Below, piece by piece: positions 45,431 through 56,855 of a stretch of 64,000 bases of DNA. The first letter of the stretch is position 1; each line of letters begins with the position of its first letter. Both the position numbers and the translations under genes were made by a program. The DNA comes from Ramazzottius varieornatus (Eukaryota > Tardigrada > Eutardigrada > Parachela > Ramazzottiidae). The notes beneath the pieces were generated by a model, which worked only from the letters and a program-made list of their open reading frames with translations, was not told the origin of the DNA and searched no databases. Location: positions 7,762,149 to 7,826,148 of the forward strand of contig BDGG01000001.1 of assembly GCA_001949185.1 (NCBI GenBank), in the 5' to 3' direction.

Positions 45431-46801
45431 CTAAACAACGGCAGTTTGATTTATATCGGGCCACTGCACATGCTTCTTCAAAAAAAATTCCAGCACCAAC
45501 CTCTTCGCTTTCGCCATCAAATCTTCCCTTGTTTCCACCACCTTCGGTTCCTTCACGACCACCGGAAGCACTCTCGGCGCAGTGGCTTGTGTCGTCACTG
45601 CGGCGGTTGACGTCAAAGTCTGACGTGCAGGTACATCCTCCTGTTCCAACAACTGCGACCTGCGTTTGTACCGTTCGGCCCGCAATGCCGCTGTCGACTG
45701 CCGCTTTTCCGCTCTGCCTGACCTGTCGCCCTCCTCGCTCCGCAACCGCTTGGCGGTAATCCTTGCGGCTGCCGCCTCCTGTCGTTCCTGCTTGGCCTTC
45801 TCCTTCATCAACGCCACGGCCGCTGCTCGTCGTCGCCGCTGCTCCATCCTCCGCTGCATGTCATGGTGGTTCTTTTCTTCGAAGGCGGCCTCCAAGGCAG
45901 GCAGTACGGTGTTCTCGAGGGCAGCGATCAGCTGCTTCATGTTCTTCCCCGTTGAGCCCACCTTCTTCAACGCAGCTAGAGTCGAATGAAATCCTTCAGC
46001 CTCCGATGTGACCAACTCCCAGGTAAACGATCCCGTACCAGTCTCGGGGTCGTACTTGATGTTGGACTCTTTGTACAGCCGCGTTCCGAAGAGGTAGTAA
46101 TAGTTGCAGGCTTTCTGGTCCGTCCCGATGGGAATGACACGAAGACGGTCCGTTTCCGCGAACGTGTCGATAAAGTTCACCTTGACTAAATGCCCCATCA
46201 TCCAACAGTTCATCAGAACCAACATCACCTCAGCTTTCATGGCTGGAGGTATATCGTGGAAGCCAATGTAGGTATCGTCGATGAGCGGAAGTGGAGCATT
46301 AGTCTTCTCGGTCACAACGCCCAACTTTGAATTCGATTCATCGACTATAATGTTTTCTTGGGTGCTTTCTTCCGCCAGGATTTTGTCTTCCAGGGCTTCA
46401 TGGCTGATCGTGGCTTCAGGTTCGGAGCTAGCTGAGGCTTGTTCGGTGGATGGTTTATCCTCGATGTCGATGAGGGGAGGAAGTGGGCGGAGAAAGGGAC
46501 AGGGTAGCTCTGCTTGGGCGTATACGTGCCATTTGCGAATGGCTAAACTGCGCAAGATATCGTAGCAGGTTTCTTCGCGTACGTAGGCTTGTCCGCAACC
46601 CTTGAGAAGCTTGATGATAATGTTGGTGAGGATGGCTGGATCGTAGGCGTAATATTCGTCAGTCTTGGGGTCGGTGGGGGGAAGCAGGCTGATTTCGTAC
46701 TCGTCAATGTCGAGCTTGGGCAGGGACAGGTGGTCGGCATGGAGAACGTTGAATATTTGGACGAAATTAGGGACAGCCGAGCTAGCGCGAAGTGCGTCCA
46801 T
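45431..46801 (-). CDS. CECR2-like DDT/WHIM-domain protein lacking a bromodomain
   Basis: A single exon of 456 codons from ATG 46799-46801. The N-terminal part reads VPNFVQIFNVLHADHLSLP and YEISLLPP, then LTNIIIKLLKGCGQAYVREE, the DDT helices that bind SNF2H/ISWI in CECR2. It continues with a variable acidic linker, IPPAMKAEVMLVLMNCWMMG, and ETDRLRVIPIGTDQKACNYY then YLFGTRLYKESN, matching the [25 protein letters not shown] block of CECR2. A basic coiled coil (MEQRRRRAAAVALMKEKAKQ) follows. Vertebrate CECR2 next has a bromodomain; here translation stops after PDINQTAVV. So this is either a short paralogue or a gene whose remaining exons I failed to connect. Nuclear chromatin-remodelling role inferred. 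Confidence 0.8.
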   Translation of the reverse strand: MDALRASSAVPNFVQIFNVLHADHLSLPKLDIDEYEISLLPPTDPKTDEYYAYDPAILTNIIIKLLKGCGQAYVREETCYDILRSLAIRKWHVYAQAELPCPFLRPLPPLIDIEDKPSTEQASASSEPEATISHEALEDKILAEESTQENIIVDESNSKLGVVTEKTNAPLPLIDDTYIGFHDIPPAMKAEVMLVLMNCWMMGHLVKVNFIDTFAETDRLRVIPIGTDQKACNYYYLFGTRLYKESNIKYDPETGTGSFTWELVTSEAEGFHSTLAALKKVGSTGKNMKQLIAALENTVLPALEAAFEEKNHHDMQRRMEQRRRRAAAVALMKEKAKQERQEAAAARITAKRLRSEEGDRSGRAEKRQSTAALRAERYKRRSQLLEQEDVPARQTLTSTAAVTTQATAPRVLPVVVKEPKVVETREDLMAKAKRLVLEFFLKKHVQWPDINQTAVV

Positions 46802-47322
46802 TCATTCAAGGGAGAGCATCTAGAGAGGTGAGACGGGCCAGGTGAATATTCCTTGGATACAAAAACACAGTCAGTCACATCGTTTCAAGCAGTGGAGCGA
46901 GCACAGCGTATCACTAACCGGGGCGTTCAGTATCCAGGCATTCTCGTCCGGACTCCACAGTGTTACAGTACGGGGCACTGTTAATGAGATGGCTAAAGGC
47001 AGAGGTGGGGTTCCGTGCAGAGGGATTCTCGGATTTGAAGGAAGAATACAGAAGATTTGACAAGTTTGATGGGATAAAACATGCGCTTGGAAACTGGCAG
47101 AATTTAGCAGGGGAGAGAGAGGCGTTCGAATTCGCTCCCTCTTTATCATTTCGAATTTGAAATGAACGCAGCGAACACTTCTTTTGTTCATACAGTGCGT
47201 CACTCCGTGCCACTCACAAACCGCTATTTCTAACCTCACATACGTACGCACTTGGTACTTCATCAAGTTCGCTTACAAAATTTGCTTGCCGAAATCGTAC
47301 TTTGCTGTCGCGAAATTTATTA
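46802..47322. other. Intergenic spacer
   Basis: This 521-bp stretch upstream of the CECR2-like gene should hold its promoter. I see no gene or repeat. Confidence 0.5.
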
Positions 47323-48556
47323 TTACGGTACGAATACTTTGATGTCAAATATCATAATTTTCACTGAAATTAGGATCAAACAGACTGAAGCAGCCAGGAA
47401 AAACTTATAATTGAATAGGTGCAAATTGCAAAATGGTTTTAGCTTAGTCGCTTGAAACGTAGTCGAAAACCGCAGCGAAACCTTCTGCAATAAGGTCCAC
47501 GTTTCCACTGGCAAAAACATCCTCAAAAGAGCTTTTACAGTCCCAGGATTCATTGGTTCTGTGAGCGAACTTGCTGCTAGATATTTCAGGGCTGCTGCCT
47601 TCAACGCAGGAGCCGACATTTGATCCGCATGGAGCAGCAGATCTGCCACATTGTCCTCGGTGATGGAACCGATTAGGTCCTCCTCGCACTTGTGCTTTAC
47701 GTGGTGTAGTTCGTACTTTTCCGCTGCATCAAATAGCTTTCTGGCGTTATTGCTGACGTTGTCCACGCAGCCGTAGTACATGAAGCGTAAAAGTCCATCC
47801 AATGATTTCACAGCGATGATTTCTTGCATTCATCCAGATTGGCCTCAAACATGGCATGGAATACTCACGATGCGCAGCTTAAGACCACTTTATGGACGCG
47901 ACGCTCTGCGCCGTCGGAGGAAACCAAGACGAAATCTCGACCAATGTCCGAGGAATACATGTCCATGTTTCGTTGCAGCAGTACGTGGACCAACGGCGGC
48001 TGATATTTCTTTCATCCTGGCTCAAGCACGGTGCACAGAATATCCACTCTAATAGTTAGGATGCCATCTGTGAAACGCAACGTTGAGTTGTCACCCCAAA
48101 TTTCCGTGTGAGGAATCCACTGAGGCACTCCAAGCATCATTTGGTCGTCGTCCAGCTTGCCATGAACCACGTGCACAATCTGCGCTTTTCTGGTGAAGTT
48201 CGGAAGTAACTCTTTTTCTGTTGAATCGTTGTTTACAACTCTGGTGAACAAGTTCAACCCATAACTATATTGACACTATCCGACAACAGCCAGAAAAGCA
48301 GGAACTATGTGCTTACCCGAACACACAATCCACAATAACATTCCATTTATCCTGGGTGGCCTTCGCGTGGGGTTCTGTATATTGTAGGAATGGATCTGGT
48401 GAGACCGACTGTCGATGCAGATAAGCTGAAACAAATTTGGTGCAATGTCGACGATAGCTTCCGGGTATGGATTCAACGCGACTGCAATGCCCCAGCTGGA
48501 TAAACTCGGCCCAAATGTGAACCCATCTGAACAAATACTTTCAGTATGCCCTTTCA
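47323..48556 (-). pseudogene. MATH-BTB (SPOP-like) gene with nonsense and frameshift
   Basis: A MATH-like segment (about 48340-48540, WGIAVALNPYPEA) and its end (48020-48110, FTDGILTIRVDILCTV) precede a BTB/POZ domain: DIGRDFVLVSSDGAERRVHKVVLSCAS at 47865-47960, then VFHAMFEANLDE, then SLDGLLRFMYYGCVDN, YELHHVKHKCEEDL and ADLLLHADQMSAPALKAAALKYL. Two lesions break it: a TGA codon directly after SCAS at 47846-47848, and a one-base shift between FEANLDE and the LLRFMYYG frame. The GTGAGT at the first lesion could be a splice donor, but no acceptor restores the frame. Intact SPOP-type proteins are CUL3 substrate adaptors. A pseudogene is the simplest reading; sequencing error is possible. Confidence 0.65.
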
Positions 48557-49924
48557 AGGAATGAAAGTTCTTAATACAGTAGAAAACTCAATGGTGATCG
48601 GCACTGGCTTCGGAAAAGTTGGAGATGTTATTGTCAGCACCGAGTTAGCCATCTCAAGGACCCTCTAATCTTCTAAAAGGATACGGAAAGTTTCGTGAAA
48701 ACGCCGAAACAAACTGCGCTTCCAATCGAACGCAAATTCGTATCGGAAGAAAAGAAATGTTCGGCCGCGAAGTACCAGTACCACATGCACGATCTGCGGT
48801 TATCAGTCCCTTCGATTTGCAGGTACATAGACCTCTGCAATGACTTCAATACGTCACAGCACGATCGTCGCATTTGAAAGCTCGCGTAGAGTTCACTCGA
48901 GAAACTCTGACGTCAAAAAGTTATCAGTGTTACTGCCTAGTAAGAAGTATTGCAATGAATTACCATAAGTACAACACTCAGAGCAAAACAAGTTCGCCTT
49001 CTGTGTCGTCGTTGAACATGAAATAGTGCTGGGCACCTTCTGTAATCGAAATGGTAGGAACAACATCCAGAATAACACTGGCAGCTACTTCCGAGGGTAT
49101 CTCCTCTTTATGCACGATTCCGCACTTTCGAAAGCAATTCTGTATATAATTGTGGTCTTCACACTTCTGAGCGCTTCCAGCGACCAGTTACACGCATCAA
49201 ACACCGTTACCTCTTGCACGAAATAACCATGGTCATCCATGCTGTTTGATATTCACTCGGAAAATCGCATTTTCTTTCCGCTTTGGATTTGCAGGAGTAC
49301 AACGCCTCACTGTAGTACATATTGTCTGAACTATTCCAGTACTTTTCGAGCGTTCACTCCCTTTCGCCATGTCATATTTCAGAAAACTTCCTAAGACAAC
49401 AGAGAATCCGGAACAGTACGAAAAGATGGGACCTCTGTATAGCACATAGCCGAAGTCCGGTCTGGTCTGTACTGGTTGTGACGTATTACTTCGCGTGAAT
49501 TTAGGGTGATTCGCAACTTGCCCTGGATGCTCATGTTAAAATCCGGTTTCTGACGTATTGAAGTCATTGCAGAGGTCTATGTATCAGTTATTCGATCAAG
49601 CTCGGTCGCTGTCAGTCTGTGCAGCAGTACCAAACTACGCGAAGGCACGGTCAAGACAGGGAGTCTGCTTGGGCAACGGCAAGAAGCAGCAAGTCCTCCG
49701 TACATGATCAAACGTTCTGGGAATATCTTATCAGGACCAAATAAAAGTCGTTGCTCACATTGACCTGCCGTTTCATAAACGAACAGCAAGCAACCTAGTC
49801 AAACATATGAGTACATTTGCTGTAAGCGCCCCACCTTGTTTCATCAACCCAGACAGCGCCCCCTTGGCACAACTCACAACAGTAACCAGCACGATAAAGG
49901 GTTCGGTAAGAGATTAGACAGAAA
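48557..49924. other. Intergenic region without recognised gene
   Basis: This region of about 1.37 kb lies upstream of the MATH-BTB gene and downstream of the Acl4-like gene. Small frames on both strands (for example 48695-48877 and 49026-49226 plus) have no domain. Missing 5' exons of the MATH-BTB gene may lie here. Confidence 0.45.
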
Positions 49925-52187
49925 TTATGACATGTCAATATCTTGTTGCTCTTCGTCAGTTTCCCAGTCCGACCCAGCGTCGTCGCCGTTTTCTGGTACA
50001 GCGGACTGCGAAACTTCTACCGCGTTTCCTTCCTTCTTTACCGCACTCGTCGTCATATCTTGTTCGTCTTCTGAATCACTTTCGTCCACAGGTAGGGTCG
50101 CTGCTATCGTTGATAAGTGTTCGTCACACTGAGCGATGATTTCGTAGCACACTCCATGCGGCGTGACAGAAAACTGCAAAATGCGTTCGCTAGTCTACAG
50201 CTACAAATGAAACTCGGCAGAGAATCTCGACAACAGTATTTGCTCAAGTGGGGCACGATTTTAGTGGTATTGACTTCCAGCGTGCGCCACTTAAGAACAA
50301 CGATTTTGTCGAGTTATTTGTTGTTTCGCCCAAGCGGCGTAGGCTTCCAGCCAAAAACACTGCAAACGTGCGCCACTTGGGGAAATAATCCAACCCGACA
50401 AGACAGTTTTTCCCAAGTGCCGGACGTGTACAGTGTTTTCGGTTAGGAGCATGCGCCATGTGGGAGATGTTCTTGTCAAGTTTGTCCCAGATTAGTCTCG
50501 GATGATGAATTCTTACTTTTTTGGCCCTTTTAAAATCCGAACGCGCTTGCGGATACCACTCTTGGCCGTGCAGGAAGTGAGCGAGTCCACTCAGATACCA
50601 TAACTAGACACGGCAAAATCAGGTGCATAAACATTTTCAGAAAACGAAAGACAACAGGAATTTCGACCCTTAACAGACAATACCAAGCTTACCTCAGGGT
50701 CGGTTGGATTTTGTCCAGTAAAATCAGCAAACATTCGCTTGGCGAGTTCGAACTCGTCGCATTCTATCAGGGCTTTCGCTGTGTCAATTTGGAAAGACAG
50801 CGGAGGAATATTACTCCCCTTTCCAGACAAAAGAGGAAACTAGTAAGCTTGGCTTCAATATTACAGAAGATTGAGCATCACGTACCTCTTCTCCGTCAAC
50901 TTGTTGACTTGTGGAGCTACTTCCTTCAACGTGATGTGGTTCTGTAGCGGCGAGTGGCCGGTCGTATCCGTCTTTGTACCAGAGTGAAAGACCTCCTCGC
51001 AAACACTGTCTGGCTGCCTATCAGGAAACAATATGGTTTGTGAAACAGCCTAAGGAACATCAATATAAAGCGAGGATTTACTCACGTTTTTGTCGCCTTT
51101 TATTAAGTGAAGGTTCGCCATCTGTTGGAAAGCCTCGGGGTTCTTGGGGTCGGACAGCATGGCTTTCTCGATGACGTATTTGCAGGCTTCTTCCGCTTCG
51201 GCTTCATCACTGCAAAATATCGCAGAAAAGTCAGCAGGCTACGTCCAAAGCAGAAAGAACAACGAAGAATTACAACAGCAACTTCGTCAAAAAAGAACCG
51301 AGCCTGAGTCGACAGACCCAAGCGCTGCTCAAACCCTAACAAGGCCGTGCCACACTGCTAAGCCAAGGCCGTGCTCATACTGTGCGTTTTAAGCAACACA
51401 ATGACGTGACGACACTCGACTGTTAACATGATCGCAAACGGCCATGTAACGCTACTGTTATGACGTCATAAGTTGCTTTGACAGACCATTGCAAATATTC
51501 AGATTTCAGTTTCGACTTACCATAAATCGGTCGTATAAAGCTCCGATATCGCCAGGTAAGCATTCGACAGATCTCTGGAGGAAGGAGGATCATTTTTGAC
51601 CGTTGTGGAGAACGTTGAAGAAGCCGACGTTTCCCCACCACCCAAATTCGTCAGCGTACTGTTGACTTGTTCAGTCGTCATCTCGGTATCCGCAGCCTTC
51701 TCTAACTTTTCCGCGTTCTGCTTCTCAGCGATCTCCCTCTCCATGACTTCGATTCCCTTCGTGTATTGCACTAGCGCATCCTTCCCTTCACACAGCTGCG
51801 CTAATCCCAGGTACTTCCTCCATCCTTTCAGAGGGCTAGCGGCGATGGCCTTGTGATAGTGCGCTCGAGCTTTCTGGATGTGGCCGGTCTCCGTGTAACA
51901 CTGCGCGGCGGCTTCGAGTATGGAAACATCAGTGGGGAAACGCTCGACCGCGCGGTTGGCAAATTTCTCGGCGAGGACAAACTCACATGATTCGACGTAG
52001 TTTTGAATCTACAACAGGAGAAAACAGTGAAGACAGGAAATTCCCACGTGGAGTTCTATTCTGACCAAGTGACGATTACCTTCTCCAAGAAGCCTTCGAC
52101 GGTGGCGATGTTCGCAAGGCTGGGTGATGAGGCTTTCATCTCGCGGAATCCGCCCGACTGGCCCTTCCTTCCTTTAGGTTTTCCCAT
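49925..52187 (-). CDS. TPR protein, Acl4-like ribosomal-protein chaperone
   Basis: Exon 1 (52080-52187) encodes a basic start, GKPKGRKGQSGGFREMKAS, then ATVEGFLEKV. Exon 2 (about 51520-52008) has TPR helices (YVESCEFVLAEKFANRAVER, LEAAAQCYTETGHIQKARAH, WRKYLGLAQLCEGKDALVQY) and YLAISELYTTDLW. Later exons give DEAEEACKYVIEKAMLSDPK then NPEAFQQMANLHLIKG (about 51100-51200), IDTAKALIECDEFELAKRMF (50760), WYLSGLAHFLHGQEWYPQAR (50560) and an acidic C-terminus (DESDSEDEQD, DWETDEEQQDIDM) ending 49925. The basic start, TPR array with ISELYTTDLW, WYL-GLA repeat and acidic tail fit Acl4, the chaperone of newly made ribosomal protein L4. The family call is from memory of the layout; the TPR call is firm. 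Confidence 0.7.
50212..50490. repeat. Hairpin-array repeat, three hairpins (Acl4-like intron)
   Basis: The border AAACTCGGCAGAGAATCTCG is followed by three hairpins whose right stems read CGTGCGCCACTTA, CGTGCGCCACTTGG and CATGCGCCATGTGG, then CTTGTCAAGTTTGTCCC. It fills almost the whole intron. Confidence 0.87.
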
Positions 52188-52531
52188 CGCTACTGGAAGA
52201 TAAACGTGGAACTGTAGAGGATGTTTGTTTAACGCCGAGAACCATGAAAAATCAGAATAGGTTCTGCTGGGAGAAAGAGATTGCGAAAGTGCTTTCGAAC
52301 AGCTGTTTCCGGTGACATCATCCACCGGTTCCACGGTTGAAGGGCACAACGAAAACATAAACCAGGAAATTCCTCACACGAGGACATGCGATGGCGTTCC
52401 TGTTTCTACTTCAAGTGTACCACACTGGTCGTGCTTCAGGAAATCTTCACTTTTCAGGGAGCGAAGTAAAGCGAACTCATTAATCATTATTAATTTTGGG
52501 AATTGACATTTCAGACGATTCTGCTTGCAAG
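52188..52531. other. Divergent promoter between Acl4-like and NUDT14
   Basis: This 344-bp stretch separates two divergent start codons. The acceptor-like TTTCAG just before the NUDT14 ATG hints at an upstream non-coding exon. No repeat is seen. Confidence 0.5.
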
Positions 52532-54142
52532 ATGGACGACTCCCTGAAAGGACATCCTCCGAAAGACCCAAAGGTGGATAATCGGGATACTTTACCGTAC
52601 GAGGTTAGCGTGAACGAAGAAGTCAGGAGGAAGATCGAGAGCTTGCAAGGTAAGCAGCTTCATCACTCTGATACCACCGGAAGCGCAGTTGAATGGTTGC
52701 TAGTAACCCGTTCTCCATCTCGGATGGTCGGTTCGCCTTGTGCACTTCCATGTCCGTGTCGTCAGCTAGTAAACCCAACTTTGTAAGTCAATGTCAACAT
52801 CCAGGCGATTTTTCTCGGAATTGTTGAGTGGTCGTCTTGCGTCTTTTGTTGTATCAGGTGGGGTTGCAGAAGATCTTTTTGCGGAATCATAGGAATTTGC
52901 TAAATTGTTCTGTTTCTTTCAGATGTCAAGATCAAAAGGTGCGAGAAGTCCATCTACATCCAGCCGATGACCATGACATACAAGCAAGTTCGTACTTTAC
53001 TTACACCAAGCCGTTATCCATCAACTTCTGGTGGTGCAACTTCCAGCGTGAAGGCTTTCTAACTTGTGGTAGAATGGCCGCGAGAAATTCTGGGACTTTA
53101 TCAAGACGCACGATAGTGTCAGCATCATCGTGTATAACAGAACGAAAGACTCGCTCGTCTTCGTCAAGCAATTCCGTCCAGGTATTCACGATATTGTCTG
53201 GGAGTTCGGGAAAATTAACATACTCGATCGGATCGTTTTCCCAAGTGGCGCACCTTTTCGCTGTTATTGGCCGGACGCCTGCGCTAACTGAGAAAACGAT
53301 CTGGTCGATTGTTTTCTCAAATGGCGCACGGATTTGGTGATATTGATGGTAGAGTGCGCCACTTGGAAAAACGACCCGATCGAGCCCGTACACCGAGCTG
53401 GGAGCTCGCATTTCTTTTTGTTCGCCCAACCTGCTGCATGTCACTTTTTTCGTCTTGTCAACAGGTGTCTGGATCCATACTACGGACTGGTCTGTAGATA
53501 AGTCCACGGTTGACGTTCAGAACTTTCCAGCTCGCCTCGGGATTACGTACGAACTCTGCGCTGGGATCGTCGATAAGGACTTACCGCTCGACGTCATCGC
53601 TCAGCAAGAAGTCCTGGAGGAAACAGGCTACCAAGTCTCGTCGAACGATCTAGAACTCGTGACCAGCATGAGGTGCTTTCGGACTTTGGCACTGCTCCAT
53701 TTCCTTTTGTGGTGAACCAGATCGATAAGCTCATTCTCCCAAGTGGCGCCCGCTTCCAAGCGATAACGCTGTGGAAGTACGTGACTTGGGAGGATAATTG
53801 TCGATTTTTATGCCGAGCTCTCAAGTGAACGTTCATTTGATATTGTACTTCATTGTCAGATGTTCACAGACCGAAGTGACGGTAGTTCATTGCAGGAGTA
53901 ATGTGGGGGTCGCGGGTTCACTGCAGACTATGTATTACCTGGAAGTGACGGACGACCAACGCGTATCAAAGGGAGGCGGAAGTGACAAGGAAGGAGAGCT
54001 GATAGAGGTCGTGGAGATACCGGTGGAGAATGTGAAAGAAATGATGTTCGACCAGAAGCTGGCTCGTCCTGCTGGTCTAATGTTTGCTTTGATGTGGTTT
54101 TTCCAGAATAAATATCAACAGAATCGATCACCTATAACGTAA
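52532..54142 (+). CDS. NUDT14: UDP-sugar pyrophosphatase NUDT14
   Basis: Nudix hydrolase that splits UDP-glucose and ADP-ribose into the sugar phosphate and a nucleoside monophosphate, in the cytosol. Exons: 52532-52649 (MDDSLKGHPPKDP), 52923-52988 (RCEKSIYIQPMTMTYKQ), 53074-53180 (FWDFIKTHDSVSIIVYNRTK, LVFVKQFRP), 53466-53671 and 53897-54142. Exon 4 carries ITYELCAGIVDKDLPLDVIA then QQEVLEETGY, the Nudix box with its catalytic glutamates, although one Gly-to-Glu spacing residue differs from the strict consensus. Exon 5 has GSLQTMYYLEVTDDQ, KEGELIEVVEIPVE and LMFALMWFF, as in vertebrate NUDT14. The gene is complete; stop TAA 54140-54142. Introns 3 and 4 each hold a hairpin repeat. Confidence 0.95.
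53225..53405. repeat. Hairpin-array repeat, two hairpins (NUDT14 intron 3)
   Basis: Two hairpins (CCAAGTGGCGCACC / CCTGCGCTAACTG and CAAATGGCGCACG / GTGCGCCACTTGG) are followed by CACCGAGCTGGGAGCTCG. Confidence 0.85.
53718..53825. repeat. Hairpin-array repeat, single hairpin (NUDT14 intron 4)
   Basis: One hairpin, CCCAAGTGGCGCCCG / AGTACGTGACTTGGG, with ATTGTCGATTTTTATGCCGA and GCTCTC at its right border. It starts about 46 bp after the donor. Confidence 0.82.
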
Positions 54143-54707
54143 CGTGTGTTGTCCGACAGCTAACTTTCCTCTTGCTTTTATTCGTGGGAATTTCTAGAGT
54201 GGTTGTTTTACTGAAACCAGAGAGAATTTAGGCCAGCAAAACATTATTCTTGGTGAAAAGATATTCGTGAGACAGGTGCGGTTGCCGCTTCTCCATAAAC
54301 TTCAGCCGTCACATTTGAAACTCAAAGCTGTTGGAAGAAAAACTAACGCTGAATCGCTGATAGAATGTAGGACAGTGGCATAAGACAAAAGGGGGTTACA
54401 GAACTGAAGACCGCTAATTCTTGTGGTAGTTCAGAGGAAGAAGGAAGTGCTCCGGTCCGTCTTCCTTCAACCCAGCTAGTAGCGCGGGAACTTCTTCAGC
54501 TCGTTCGTGACTTGCTCCTCACGTCGCTGCGCTCTATCGCTCTCCGCATCCGGATCGTCTGGCAGTGGACCAAAGCGGGTCAGATGGATGTGTCCCATGT
54601 GGAAAGGAGTGACGGCTGGGGCTCAGCAAACCTAGTTCCTCCGTCAGCGAGGAAGAAGCAGTCGCGCAAAGTCATTTACGTACGTCAAAGAAGACTCTAG
54701 TCGATTT
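54143..54707. other. Convergent 3' spacer
   Basis: This 565-bp spacer lies between the 3' ends of NUDT14 and the uncharacterised gene at 54708. No gene or repeat is recognised. Confidence 0.5.
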
Positions 54708-56011
54708 CTACTGACCCACAGTTCGGCGAGTCTTGTCCTTGTCTTCCTCCAAGTAGCGTCGTAATGCGTGAAACAGCTTAATGAGCGTATGTCGTCCTTG
54801 CTTGGCCATGGCGGTCTTCCGCTTCTTATTCCCATCATCCTTAGGATTCTTCGAAACTACCTCCAACCATTCCAGCTGTTCAGAAGGAAACGGCCACAAG
54901 CGCCCACCTTTATTCATTGCGCGATACAGCTGGACGAAACGCTTGTTTCGGTTGGAGATCTGGTGGAGCTCGATGGACAAACCGAAGACTCGGATCTTGT
55001 GAACCCAGAAATCGCCTCTGCCCGCCACGAAGGAGTAGTCAAAGTCTAGCTTCTCGAGCTCGTCCTGGTTGTACTTCTGAGCTCCTTCTCGCCCATCTTC
55101 CTCTTCCCCTCGTTCGATCACGGACATCCAGCTGAATGATCTGGTGTACAGCAACCCGAAAGTGGGAAAGGTACGAGGAAACTGAATACAGCAGTCGTGT
55201 AGAGCACCGTCAGTTCTTTTGGCCACATCCTTCCCCCGCCGAAAAGGAACAACTCGTCCAACAGCGCTTCTTGGTGGATCTTGAACCCGACCAGCATCGT
55301 GGCCTTGATGTGCGAGTGTCTCAGGAAATAATCTTCCAGAAAAGTGCCTTGCGGATACTTTGGCCATATCTTTTTCCCCTCGGTTGTTTCCACCTTCAGC
55401 AACAGAGACCGTACCCTACTGCACGAGTTCTTGTTTTTTCTTCTTCCACGTGTTGCAAGGTCGTCGCCACTACTTGTCCAAGCACGTCTAGCTCGTCTTT
55501 GTTACTCCATTTGAGTTCAACATAGAGATTGCCCCTCCCATCTCGAACGTCTCCGCTCCCGAAGGTTTTCAGTACATCCGGCCACTTCTTGGACACCCTG
55601 AAAAACAACATACATATGTGCGATTTTCACGCCAGTCACCCTTCCAGCTGTGCAACGGCAACAGCACTATCTCACCGGCGGTAACGAGCCCGGCGGTTGA
55701 CGTCCAGATGGGAAACAGTCTCCATCAAAAGTTTTGAGTGAATATCGGAAATTGACACCTGCTTTGCTCCCACAAAGAGCGACCAAGAGCGACGTACAGT
55801 ATTGGCAGAGTTCAGAAACGAGGCAAAGGACCGTAGAATTTTACCTGCCTCTGTTCTCCTGCAGTGCCATTTTCATATCCTGTTTCGAGGAAAATTGCAC
55901 GGTGCACGCAACATGAGCGCCTGTCCCGGTCCCATGCTCGAAGCGTTTGGACGCGATGGACAAGAAGAAGCTTCGGATTTGCTCGAGAGTAACCTTTGGA
56001 ATGTGGTTCAT
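54708..56011 (-). CDS. Uncharacterised intracellular protein
   Basis: Exon 1 from ATG 56009-56011 reads NHIPKVTLEQIRSFFLSIAS and SSKQDMKMALQENRGR to a donor near 55843. The next exons give DIHSKLLMETVSHLDVNRRA (55690), WPDVLKTFGSGDVRDGRG and LYVELKWSNKDELDVLGQVV (55396-55600), then GTFLEDYFLRHSHIKATMLV (55300) and, in another frame after a presumed short intron, TFGLLYTRSFSWMSVIERG, FWVHKIRVFGLSIELHQIS and RNKRFVQLYRAMNKGGRLWP, ending RRTVGQ at 54708. There is no signal peptide. I recognise no domain. The internal junctions near 55390 and 55190 are uncertain. Confidence 0.55.
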
Positions 56012-56855
56012 CAGAAGGGAATATTCACCGCGGTGGCGCTTTCTGGCCGGCATCACCGCGCTCACAATATTCCCGGATCGCTTCGTGGTATTGCCGGAAG
56101 GCATTTTTCTACGTGAAATCAAGATCCCGAAAGCTGAAATAACACTAGAAAACCGACTCACCTCTGGAATCCGGAAAGAAGGCCCCAAGCGATATACCGA
56201 GATAAAATGTCAAGCAGTCTGGGTATATCGTACACGTACGTCACGTCAACCCATATCTGGCAATGTAAACTGCGCGCTTTTACGACATTACTGTACGTGA
56301 AATCCACAATGCGATGCATCTCTCAGTGGAACAATGTCTCCATACGATTGCCCTACGAAAAGGAACGACTGAGAACATCAGAAGAGTAGGGCCTTTAGCG
56401 AAGAGTACAGTACTGTATCCCCCCGAAAGTTCTGCGAATCACGTGACTGTCGTGGTAAATATCATCCAGCGGGGAACAGAAAGTATCTATACCTTCAACC
56501 AAATTAAAGACTGCTCCCCAGTCAAGTGTAATGATGGGCGCAATACAATCAGCGATACCAATGCGGGTGTAATTTACTGGCATGATGACGCAACTCGCAG
56601 AACCATCGAGAGAATACAGTACAATACGTCGGTTGTTTTTGCAAAATTTACGACTCCACTCTAGGTGGACCAGTGAAAAAGCCATGCAGTAGGGTACTCC
56701 AACCGAATCAATCATACCTCTAGATGTAGGCATACGTGAGCGCCGTAGCTATGAAAACATGGGGGTGAGTATACAACATCGAAAAAAACGTTCAATTTGG
56801 GGACAACCAGAATAATGCAATCTCGATGTGCTTTTCGATTCAGAGCGAAACAGTA
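56012..56855. other. Intergenic spacer
   Basis: This 844-bp region lies between two minus-strand genes. Overlapping open frames on opposite strands (56314-56664 plus, 56395-56733 minus) are mutually exclusive and match nothing. Imperfect inverted TACAGTACTGTAT / ATACAGTACAATA motifs lie about 200 bp apart near 56405 and 56610, too weak to call an element. Confidence 0.45.

Noticed and set aside
44969-45610. 213-codon plus-strand open frame
   Set aside because: It overlaps the last Kazal exon in another frame and then the CECR2-like gene antisense; no domain.
56405-56625. Possible MITE with TACAGTACTGTAT ends
   Set aside because: The inverted motifs are short and imperfect, and no target duplication could be found.
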